From Paenibacillus sp. LHD-38 (GTDB lineage: Bacteria; Bacillota; Bacilli; Paenibacillales; Paenibacillaceae): a stretch of 64,000 nucleotides of DNA. The notes below the pieces were generated by a model. It did no database searches. It was not told the DNA's origin and worked only from the letters and a program-made list of their open reading frames with translations. Below are positions 49,200 through 57,401 of the stretch, in pieces (within the stretch, counting starts at the first letter, position 1; each line of letters opens with the position of its first letter). Location: NCBI RefSeq assembly GCF_031157315.1, contig NZ_JAVIFU010000011.1, positions 62,001-126,000 of the forward strand. Reading direction: 5' to 3'. Position numbers and translations under genes: made by a program.

Positions 49200-52100
49200 A
49201 TGCATAGGGTATGTAGGAAAGGGATCACTTTTGTTATGCTTTTTTGCTTGATAACAGCTTCATTTGGTCTAAATAATGTATCAACGGAAGCAGCCTCAAG
49301 CGAAGGCATCATACTAGATTATTCGATTAATCGGGCATTTAACGGCAGCAGCGATTTTGTCGACAAGACTGGCGATGTCAGCAAGATAGCAGCTTTGTCG
49401 CAAGGCTCCGTTGCCGTAAAATTCAAGTCCACGAGCACGGCACTCGCGAAAACCTTTTTGAGCGCCTCGGATACGACAAAGCCGTCCAGCAACATTTCGT
49501 TCACGATGAATAACGGCACGGTGTATGTTGAGAATCGCGAGAATAACCAGTATGCGACCAAGATAAATGCCACAGGCACCTACAATGATGGAAAATGGCA
49601 TACGGCCATCTATTCAGTCGACCAGTCCGGGACAAAAATCTATGTGGACGGCGTCGAGCGAGGTTCGAGTACATCTACTGCCTTCTTTCCCCATATTTCA
49701 TCCATTACCGGGATGTGGGTAGGGAAAAACGTCGATAGTACCGGAAGCGAATGGTTTTATTCCGGGGAAATCGACTTTGTGAAAATCTATAATCGAACGC
49801 TCACAATAGAAGAGCGCAACGAACTGAGTAGTGTTTCTACTATTCAATTAGGCTACACCAATCCGTTTATCGATCTAGCGGCAGAGACGGGAAGACAAAT
49901 TTTGACGGACAGAGAAGCCGGAGTCTATCTCGGGCATCCCGATTCGGTTCTGCTTAATGACGGTAAAACCATCTATACCACCTATCCAAAAGGGCACGGC
50001 ACCGGACCTATTCTATTAAAAAAGAGTACGGATGGCGGACTGACATGGAGCGAGCGTCTTCCTACTCCTCCAAGCTGGGCTGAAAGCAAAGAGACGCCTA
50101 CGCTTTATAAGCTTGAAAAGCCGGACGGAACAACCAGATTAGAGCTCATAAGCGGCTTGCCCCGCGATAGTGGGGGATTCAAAACAGCCTATTCAGAGGA
50201 CGAAGGACAAACTTGGACAGAATTGACGCATTATTTTGCGGGTCAACAGCGCTTCGGATGGGTAGCTATGGCGAGTCTGACAAGGCTCAAAAAAGCGGAT
50301 GGCAGCTGGGATTTCAAATGGATGGGCATCTTTCACGACGGAAGCTACAACAACTGGAAAACCTATATGACTTTTGATGAGCAAGGGAATGAGCAATGGA
50401 GCTTTCCCGAGAGGCTGCTAGCAGAGCATGATGCGATTGAAAAGTTTGCAGGGCTTTGTGAAATAGAAGTGATAAGATCGCCTGACGGCAGGCAGCTTGC
50501 ACTGCTTGCAAGAGCGCAGCATAAGAAAACAAATGCTATGGTCGCATTTTCTAATGATGAAGGGAATACATGGACAGCAACGCGAGAAATGCAGGGCGCA
50601 TTAATGGGAGAGAGACATAAAGCGGAATACGATCCTGTGTCAGGAAGGCTGCTTATCACATTCAGGGAAATCAACAGAAGAAGCGCAGCCGACTTGAATG
50701 ATTGGGTAGCAGGCGATTGGGTTGCCTGGGTCGGCACCTATGACGATCTTGTTGGGTCCAAGGAAGGACAGTACCGCGTTCGATTGATGGAGGATTTTAC
50801 GCCTTCAGTAAAGAGCGGTGATACGGGCTATGCCGGAAATGTCGTATTGGCCGATGGGACATTTGTGCTTACCTCATACGGGTACTTTGATCCTCAGGAT
50901 ACGCGGGCGGCATATATTATGACCGTTCGACTCAAGCTCAGCGAATTGGATAAAGCGGTCGGAACAGTCCCTCTGGAGGATTATAAGAAATTGAAGGTGC
51001 TGCTGAATGAAAATCGTTCCAGTAAATGGGTTTTTGTTGGCGACAGCGATACGCAGGGCAATAAGTATACGAACGGTCTACGAAGCTTTGTTGATTATTT
51101 TCAGGAAAGAGTCCGCTGGGAGCTGAGACATTTCAATGACTTCGTTATTAACGCCGGCAGCCGGGACAATAAAGCGTCAGAGATTGTACATTCATTTAAT
51201 GAAAATGTAGCAAGGTTTAATCCTGCCGTTGTCGCCGTTATGCTGGGAGTGAAGGATGCTGATGCCGGAGCTGCCGGACAAGAGGCCTTTAAACAAAATG
51301 TAATAGCTATCGTGGATCAAATAAGAGCCATTCAAGCGATTCCCGTCTTGCAAACGCCCAACACGATAAAAGCGGGCTCTTCAAAAACGGATTTGGATAA
51401 CTATGCTGCCATTATTCGAGAAGTGGCAGAGCAAAAAAAGGTCGTGTTAATCGATCATTATGAGCATTGGTCTAATCGACAAGTCGATCAGCAAGGACGC
51501 TCGGAGGATTGGCTGCAAGATGGAATCCATCCGAACCAGCTAGGCCACTATGAAATAGCAAAGAAAATTTTTAAAGACTTGGCGATATTCGATGCAAGCA
51601 GTCTAACGGGCAAGCTTGTTCTCCCTTATCGGTTTGGAGGCGAGGCACAGAATGAGGATAAAGCAGAAGACTTTCTTACAGAAGCCCCAGCTTCAGGATT
51701 AGCGGACTACAGCAAGCTTAAAGGGTTATTAAGCGAGAAGCTCGCAAGCACGTGGTTATTTACGGGCGACAGCATTACGCACGGTCCTTTGCACACCAAT
51801 GGACTTAGCAATTTTGTGGAATATTTTCAGGAGAGAGTGCGCTCGGAGCTCGGGCATGATTCGGACCTCGTGATCAATACCGGGATCAGCGGGAACAGGA
51901 CGGGCGATTTGCTCACAGGGTTTGAACAGCGAGTAACCAAGTTTAACCCGGATGCCGTTGCCGTTATGCTTGGCATGAATGATGTTGGTGTAGGCCTAGC
52001 GGGTCGTGAGACGTTTAAAAACAATCTGCGCAGCATTGTGGATCGGATTCGGGCTATCGATGCCGTACCGATTTTGCAAACTCCGAATCCGGCAAATGGC

Positions 52101-53717
52101 GATGCATCTAGGGCGGATTTGGTCAATTATGTAGACATTATCAGACAGGTCGCAGTAGAAAAGGATTCGGTACTCATCGATCATTATGCCTATTGGGAGA
52201 AGCAGAGCGCAACACGTTGGAAGAGCTGGCTTAACGACCTCATTCATCCGAATGAATACGGCCATCTGGAAATGGCCAAAAAAATATTTGCGGATTTAGA
52301 CATTTTTGACGCAAATAGCCTAACCAGCAAGCTGCAATTGACCTACTCGGCAGGGACTCGGTCCATTGAGAATGATCGAAGGGGAACGGGCTCGGAGTTG
52401 GAGCAATTCGAATTTGTCGGTGCAGGCTGGGGTCACGGGTCAGACAGCTACAGCAATAGGTCAGACGATTATTATCAGCTGAAGTTTGTCGGAACGCGGA
52501 TTAAACTAATGGGAGCCAAGGATCCGAAGCACGGCATTGCTGCCATTTCGATTGATGGAGGCACTGAAGTAGAGGTCGATTTGTATGCTGCTGTGCGTAA
52601 CAATCAGTTTTTTTATACATCGCCTGAGCTTCCTTATGGGGAGCATACGGTCAAGGTTCGGGTTACGGGAAATAAAAACATGGCGGCAAGCGACAGATTT
52701 GTTGCTATTGATCAAGCGGTTATTCTAGAACGCCAAATAGTTCAAAACGATCTAGAAGGAACAGGTCTAGGCCAAATTGAATACGAGGGCAACTGGAGTA
52801 TCGGTGAGGCCAGTCAGAGCAGCACGTCTGGTCATTATTTTAAGATGAGGTCTAGCGACAAACAGGTCGTATTGATTGGAACGAAGGGTCCGGATCAAGG
52901 CATCGCGGCTATTTCTATTGATGATGGACCTGAACAATGGATTGATCTGTATGCGCCTGCCCGAATCGAGCAGGTCGAATATTTTGTTTCGCCATTTTTA
53001 GCAAAAGGCCAGCATACGATCAAAGTCAGAGTAACCGGGGAGAAGAACGCGAGTGCGGCAAGCAGCAATGTTTCCCTTGATCGAATCGAGGTTGTTCCGA
53101 GTCAAGTTGCCCCCACAAAGGATTCAGCGGTACTGATTGGGCCGGAAGAGGTGAAATCCGGCGATACCTTTGCGATTCAAATGGGACTTAGCCACTTGAC
53201 GACAACCGCGTACGCTCAGGACATTAAGATTGATTACGATGCGACTGCTATGGCATTTGTATCAGCCAAGTCGTTAATCAATGGTGTGCAGCTTATCAAT
53301 GCGCAGTCCAACACACCTGGAAAAATTCGTCTCATTCTCGCAAGCGAAGGAGAGGAAAACGCCATAAATGGTAATGCTCAAATCGTGGAGCTCAGCTTTC
53401 AAGCGAAGGCATTATCTTCAACAGTGACAGGCATAATCGAAGCAGCCGAAGTTGTTCTCGCTGATGAGAACGGGCTGGAAACCTATGTAGAGCCGGCTTC
53501 GATTCACGTGAAAGTGATTTCGAACATACCGGAAGTATCAGGTGATCTGAATAATGACGGCAAGTATAGCGTCGGTGATCTCGCCATTGTGGCTGTTCAT
53601 TATGGCAAGGATGCAGCGAGCCCGGATTGGGAGCAAAGCAAGAAAGCGGATCTGAACAAGGATGGAAAAATCGACCTCATGGATCTATCAGCCATCGCTA
53701 GAAAAATAGTCGAATAA
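49200..53717 (+). CDS. Sialidase-like propeller with two SGNH esterase domains and cohesin-dockerin tail
   Basis: A 1505-residue secreted protein; GGAGG lies 8 bp before the ATG at 49200, and residues 1-32 form a signal peptide. Order: LamG-like (about 35-215), BNR-type propeller (about 220-590) with Asp boxes STDGGLTW, SEDEGQTW and SNDEGNTW but no YRIP motif, SGNH/GDSL domain 1 (about 598-800; S616), SGNH domain 2 (about 838-1045; S858 in GDSITHG, Asn in GMNDVG, DLIHPN), two unnamed beta-sandwiches (1060-1180, 1185-1300), cohesin (1311-1443), dockerin (1445-1505). Domain 1 has GVKDA where the block III Asn should be, so it may be inactive. A plausible role is removal of O-acetyl groups together with sialic-acid recognition or cleavage; the propeller's own activity is uncertain. 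Confidence 0.85.
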   Translation: MHRVCRKGITFVMLFCLITASFGLNNVSTEAASSEGIILDYSINRAFNGSSDFVDKTGDVSKIAALSQGSVAVKFKSTSTALAKTFLSASDTTKPSSNISFTMNNGTVYVENRENNQYATKINATGTYNDGKWHTAIYSVDQSGTKIYVDGVERGSSTSTAFFPHISSITGMWVGKNVDSTGSEWFYSGEIDFVKIYNRTLTIEERNELSSVSTIQLGYTNPFIDLAAETGRQILTDREAGVYLGHPDSVLLNDGKTIYTTYPKGHGTGPILLKKSTDGGLTWSERLPTPPSWAESKETPTLYKLEKPDGTTRLELISGLPRDSGGFKTAYSEDEGQTWTELTHYFAGQQRFGWVAMASLTRLKKADGSWDFKWMGIFHDGSYNNWKTYMTFDEQGNEQWSFPERLLAEHDAIEKFAGLCEIEVIRSPDGRQLALLARAQHKKTNAMVAFSNDEGNTWTATREMQGALMGERHKAEYDPVSGRLLITFREINRRSAADLNDWVAGDWVAWVGTYDDLVGSKEGQYRVRLMEDFTPSVKSGDTGYAGNVVLADGTFVLTSYGYFDPQDTRAAYIMTVRLKLSELDKAVGTVPLEDYKKLKVLLNENRSSKWVFVGDSDTQGNKYTNGLRSFVDYFQERVRWELRHFNDFVINAGSRDNKASEIVHSFNENVARFNPAVVAVMLGVKDADAGAAGQEAFKQNVIAIVDQIRAIQAIPVLQTPNTIKAGSSKTDLDNYAAIIREVAEQKKVVLIDHYEHWSNRQVDQQGRSEDWLQDGIHPNQLGHYEIAKKIFKDLAIFDASSLTGKLVLPYRFGGEAQNEDKAEDFLTEAPASGLADYSKLKGLLSEKLASTWLFTGDSITHGPLHTNGLSNFVEYFQERVRSELGHDSDLVINTGISGNRTGDLLTGFEQRVTKFNPDAVAVMLGMNDVGVGLAGRETFKNNLRSIVDRIRAIDAVPILQTPNPANGDASRADLVNYVDIIRQVAVEKDSVLIDHYAYWEKQSATRWKSWLNDLIHPNEYGHLEMAKKIFADLDIFDANSLTSKLQLTYSAGTRSIENDRRGTGSELEQFEFVGAGWGHGSDSYSNRSDDYYQLKFVGTRIKLMGAKDPKHGIAAISIDGGTEVEVDLYAAVRNNQFFYTSPELPYGEHTVKVRVTGNKNMAASDRFVAIDQAVILERQIVQNDLEGTGLGQIEYEGNWSIGEASQSSTSGHYFKMRSSDKQVVLIGTKGPDQGIAAISIDDGPEQWIDLYAPARIEQVEYFVSPFLAKGQHTIKVRVTGEKNASAASSNVSLDRIEVVPSQVAPTKDSAVLIGPEEVKSGDTFAIQMGLSHLTTTAYAQDIKIDYDATAMAFVSAKSLINGVQLINAQSNTPGKIRLILASEGEENAINGNAQIVELSFQAKALSSTVTGIIEAAEVVLADENGLETYVEPASIHVKVISNIPEVSGDLNNDGKYSVGDLAIVAVHYGKDAASPDWEQSKKADLNKDGKIDLMDLSAIARKIVE

Positions 53718-53727
53718 CCCTATTTAT

Positions 53728-53775
53728 AGAGGGAGATGCACAGGGCTTGCTTGTGCATTTCTCCTCTTTTTTATG
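53728..53775 (+). terminator. Rho-independent terminator after the SGNH gene
   Basis: AGAGGGAGATGCACA pairs with TGTGCAT-TT-CTCCTCT, followed by a T-run. It closes the GH33 unit just before the third operator. Confidence 0.85.
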
Positions 53776-53790
53776 ATTTACAGAAATTAT

Positions 53791-53861
53791 AAATGAGAAC
53801 AAAAAATATCAACTTCACAACAAAAGATATCATGTGGCGGCGCATAATCAACTTATATAAT
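53791..53861 (+). promoter_or_regulatory. Operator and promoter of the second importer/GH84 unit
   Basis: Half-sites ATCAAC (from 53808) and ATCAT (from 53829) are 21 bp apart with CTTCACAACAAAAG between; 22 bp later stands a consensus TATAAT (53856-53861). It is the best match of the shared element. No -35 hexamer is recognisable. Confidence 0.82.
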
Positions 53862-53948
53862 GAGGAAACAGAACGAATGAAAACAACTAGAGTTCATAGG
53901 ATTTTGACGAAGGAAGCCTGAACGATACTTTAAGGAGGGTTACATGCA

Positions 53949-55313
53949 ATGGGGAACAAATTCAAAAAAAGAGTAACATGGGGGATGGCACTTTTTCTCG
54001 TTCTGTTAGCTCTGTCAGGCTGCAGCGGAGGAAAGGGCAACAACACACCAGCGGCTGCAACCGACAAGCCAACGGATGCTACGAAGGTTGAAGAAACAGC
54101 GAAGCCAGCAGAGGAGCCGAAGATTTCGGGGGATTTTGAAATCCAGTATTTCGTTGGCGGTTACGGCGATGCATGGTGGAAAGAAGTGATTGGCGAATTT
54201 CAGCAGAAGTATCCGGATTTGAAAATCAAGGAATCCGCTGGTTCCCAAATTAATGAACAAATGAAGCCTCGCTGGATTCAAGGCAACCCGCCAGATGTTG
54301 TTTACATTGATGGCGCCGGATCGAACGAAACGCAAATGGTTCAAGATGACCAATTGATGGATATCACGGATTGGGTGAAGCAAGCGAATAATGTTGACGG
54401 CGAAAATCTTGTCAGCAATTTGATTGCTGGTCCTCAAGATTTTGGCGGCAAGAACTATACGATTCCGTTGGTATTCGGCTCGTGGGGAACGTTCTACGAT
54501 GCTAGCCTCTTCGAAGAAAAGGGCTGGGCAGTGCCAACAGATTGGGATAGCTTCCTGGCAACAAGCGAACAAATTAAAGCGGCAGGTATTAACCCGTACA
54601 TTCACACAGGCAAATATCCGTACTACATCGTCGGTGGTATGCTGAACTCCGGTTTTGTTTCTGAAAATGGCGATAATCCGCAAATTTTGAAGGATCAAGA
54701 AGCGGCTAAAGAAGGCTCGTTCAATAATGACGCCGTTAAGAAAACATTAGCTAAGCTTGTTGATATGCGTGATAAAGGCTACTTCGACAACGCTTCCTAC
54801 GGTATGAATCATACGGATTCGCAAATGCTGTTCTTACAGCACAAGGATGCTATGATTCCAAACGGCTTGTGGCTGGAAAATGAAATGAGCAAGGATGTCC
54901 CGGATGGCTTTAAATTCGGATTCATTCCATCTGTTATGCAAAATGCAGGCGGTAAATATGTAGCGATTCCTTACACAAGCAATATCGCGATTGCAAAGAA
55001 AGCGAAAAACCCAGAGGCTGCTAAAGCGTTTGTCGAGTTTATCTTCACGAAGAAAGCGGCTGTTCGTTGGGCGGAGATTACTGGCGCACTGATGAACGTG
55101 AAAGCTGACTTGGAATCTTCCAGCGCCAGCAATGTTGTAAAAACAGCGATGGACTATTTTAACGGCGGCGACACAATCGTAGCACCTGTATTCAAACTAA
55201 ACGCAGATCTTGAGCAAGCGCAAAATGATGCAACGATCGCTTTGCTGCAAAAGACGATTACACCGGATGAGTGGATCGACCGGATGGAGAAAGCAGCCGC
55301 GAAAACCCGCTAA
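53949..55313 (+). CDS. Extracellular sugar-binding lipoprotein of second ABC importer
   Basis: A 454-residue SBP_bac-family protein with a lipoprotein signal (hydrophobic segment about 12-23, lipobox LSGC at about 22-25) and a Thr/Pro/Lys-rich linker. GGAGGG lies upstream of the ATG at 53949; an ATG at 53943 is in another frame. It delivers a sugar to the permeases at 55397 and 56327. Its promoter carries the best copy of the shared operator, so uptake and surface enzymes should be induced together. The substrate is likely a mono- or disaccharide freed from mucin glycans, such as galacto-N-biose, lacto-N-biose or an amino sugar, but this cannot be read from sequence. Confidence 0.93.
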   Translation: MGNKFKKRVTWGMALFLVLLALSGCSGGKGNNTPAAATDKPTDATKVEETAKPAEEPKISGDFEIQYFVGGYGDAWWKEVIGEFQQKYPDLKIKESAGSQINEQMKPRWIQGNPPDVVYIDGAGSNETQMVQDDQLMDITDWVKQANNVDGENLVSNLIAGPQDFGGKNYTIPLVFGSWGTFYDASLFEEKGWAVPTDWDSFLATSEQIKAAGINPYIHTGKYPYYIVGGMLNSGFVSENGDNPQILKDQEAAKEGSFNNDAVKKTLAKLVDMRDKGYFDNASYGMNHTDSQMLFLQHKDAMIPNGLWLENEMSKDVPDGFKFGFIPSVMQNAGGKYVAIPYTSNIAIAKKAKNPEAAKAFVEFIFTKKAAVRWAEITGALMNVKADLESSSASNVVKTAMDYFNGGDTIVAPVFKLNADLEQAQNDATIALLQKTITPDEWIDRMEKAAAKTR

Positions 55314-55334
55314 TACGTTTACCTCTCTCATTCT

Positions 55335-55367
55335 AACAATCAGAGGACCTTCGTTCCTCTGATTGTT
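55335..55367 (+). terminator. Intercistronic hairpin after the second binding-protein gene
   Basis: Perfect 13-bp stem (AACAATCAGAGGA and complement) with a 7-nt loop, then CTTTC. It probably ends part of the transcripts so that more binding protein than permease is made, as at 7811-7846 in the other importer. Confidence 0.75.
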
Positions 55368-55396
55368 CTTTCAAATCATAAGGGAGGCAATAGATC

Positions 55397-56314
55397 ATGA
55401 TTTCGATGATGAAGAAAAAGAAAGTTTCAAGCTCATGGAGCCGGAAGCTGTTTATTGCAAGTTTCCTGCTCCCTACATTAGGTTTGTTTTCATTATTTAC
55501 AATTTATCCACTGCTCCGCGGATTATATTTAAGCTTCTTCGACTGGTCCGGCGGATCGGAAACGATGAACTTTATCGGAATAGACAATTATAAGGAACTG
55601 TTTGCCGATCCGGTTATTCCGATTGCGATCATGAATGATTACTTTCTCGTCTTCTGGAAGGTCATCTTGATTATGCTGCTCGCTACCTTCTTCGCGGTTG
55701 CATTAACAAGGTTAAAGCTAAAGGAGTATGGGTTTTACCGTGTCATCTTCTTCTTTCCAAACATTATATCGGTTGTCGTTATCGGGGTATTATGGAGCTT
55801 TATTTATAACCCGTCACTTGGTTTTCTAAATGCGTTCTTATCGTTGTTTACCGAAAATCCTGTAGCAACGAACTGGCTGGGCTCTCCCAATCTTGCCATA
55901 TGGTCGCTTCTCCCCCCCAGCGTGTGGGCAGGGATTGGCTTCTATATGCTTCTCATTATCGCCTCGATCCTTGGAATAGACAGCTCCTTGTATGAAGCAG
56001 CGGGCATTGACGGCGCTAACGAATGGAAGCAATTTACGAAAGTTACGCTTCCGCTCATATGGGAGCAATTCAAAACGTCCATTATCCACATTGTCATTAC
56101 GACTCTGAATGGTTCATTCATTATCGTCAAGCTTATGACAGAGGGCGGGCCTGATAATCAAACGCAAGTATTAGGCTATTATTTGTATCAAATGGGCTTC
56201 AAACAATTTCATCTCAGTTATGGGGCAACCATTGGTGTTCTGATTTTAGTATTAGCATTAGTCACAACCTTGCTTCTTAACCGTATTCTTCATCGGGACA
56301 CAATTGAAATGTAA
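55397..56314 (+). CDS. Sugar ABC importer permease, MalF type
   Basis: A 305-residue membrane protein with six predicted helices and an EAA loop YEAAGIDGANEWKQF near residue 196. GGGAGG precedes the ATG at 55397. The next permease starts 13 bp after its stop. No ATPase gene follows, so a shared MsmX-like ATPase is presumed. Confidence 0.93.
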   Translation: MISMMKKKKVSSSWSRKLFIASFLLPTLGLFSLFTIYPLLRGLYLSFFDWSGGSETMNFIGIDNYKELFADPVIPIAIMNDYFLVFWKVILIMLLATFFAVALTRLKLKEYGFYRVIFFFPNIISVVVIGVLWSFIYNPSLGFLNAFLSLFTENPVATNWLGSPNLAIWSLLPPSVWAGIGFYMLLIIASILGIDSSLYEAAGIDGANEWKQFTKVTLPLIWEQFKTSIIHIVITTLNGSFIIVKLMTEGGPDNQTQVLGYYLYQMGFKQFHLSYGATIGVLILVLALVTTLLLNRILHRDTIEM

Positions 56315-56326
56315 TGAGGTGAACAA

Positions 56327-57193
56327 ATGAATGATCTAGCAACCAAAAAACCGCTGCTATTCCTGTCGAAAACGGTGGTTCGTTTTTTCCTCCTGCTATG
56401 GACGCTGCTTGTCCTCTACCCGGTCATTTGGACATTTCTAACCTCATTGAAGGATAACCAACAGGTTATGATGGGGAAACCGTGGGATATTCCAACCATA
56501 TTTCGTTTTGAAAATTACGTAGATGTATGGAACCGAGCACATTTTGGTGATTATTTCTTCAATTCCATCATAGTCACAGTCGGCAGTATGATCGTGTCAT
56601 TGATAATGGCCGCAACGACAGCTTACATATTGGCTCGATGTACATTTAAAGGTAGAGGAATTCTTTATTTTGTTTATGTTGCCTCGATGATGATTCCTAC
56701 GACGCTTGGATTAATTCCTTTATTTTTTCTGCTGAGTGATCTTCATTTGTCCAATTCTTTATTTGGGTTGGTAATGGTTTATTCTGTCGGCACAATCGGC
56801 ATTCTTCCGTTCGCAATCTTTTTTTTGGTAGGCTTCTACAAGAAGCTGCCGAAGGAATTGGAAGAAGCTGCGACAATCGATGGTTGCACGAATTACGGGA
56901 TTTTCTTCCGAATTATGCTGCCTTTATCCAAACCGGGCTTGGTAACAGTAGGAATTATGAACGCTTTAACCGTCTGGAATGAATATATCATGGCCACTGT
57001 GTTAATAAATGACCCTGAGAAGTATACGGTACCTGTCGGGATTGCGATTATGCAAGCGGAAATGCAGTACAGGACGGAGTGGGGGCCATTATTTGCTGGG
57101 TTAGCTATTTCGATGATACCCGTCATTGTCATGTATGTACTCTATCAAAGGCAAATTACCGGCGGACTTACGGCCGGCGCTTTAAAGGGTTAA
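56327..57193 (+). CDS. Sugar ABC importer permease, MalG type
   Basis: A 288-residue membrane protein with six predicted helices and the EAA loop EEAATIDGCTNYGIF near residue 182. GAGGTG precedes the ATG. It completes the importer with the genes at 53949 and 55397. The following 208 bp before GH84 show no clear promoter or terminator, so the enzyme is probably on the same transcript. Confidence 0.93.
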   Translation: MNDLATKKPLLFLSKTVVRFFLLLWTLLVLYPVIWTFLTSLKDNQQVMMGKPWDIPTIFRFENYVDVWNRAHFGDYFFNSIIVTVGSMIVSLIMAATTAYILARCTFKGRGILYFVYVASMMIPTTLGLIPLFFLLSDLHLSNSLFGLVMVYSVGTIGILPFAIFFLVGFYKKLPKELEEAATIDGCTNYGIFFRIMLPLSKPGLVTVGIMNALTVWNEYIMATVLINDPEKYTVPVGIAIMQAEMQYRTEWGPLFAGLAISMIPVIVMYVLYQRQITGGLTAGALKG

Positions 57194-57401
57194 CGTTATC
57201 ACAGCCGTTGCCCATCCAACTATCGCCATTCCGATCCGTGGAAATCAGCTGAGAGACATTGGCGGCGATGAGTCGCCCCAATGATCTCTAAGAATATGCT
57301 CACCAGGACCTCCGGAAATCATGAAGGAGACTTTTTTGCCATGCCCATATTCGGGGCTTTGCTTGATAAATGATGGGATTTATAAGGGAGGTAAGGATAA
57401 A

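Noticed and set aside
54015..54698. A 227-codon open frame on the minus strand inside the binding-protein gene
   Set aside because: It is a shadow of a strongly conserved gene with lipoprotein signal and operon context.
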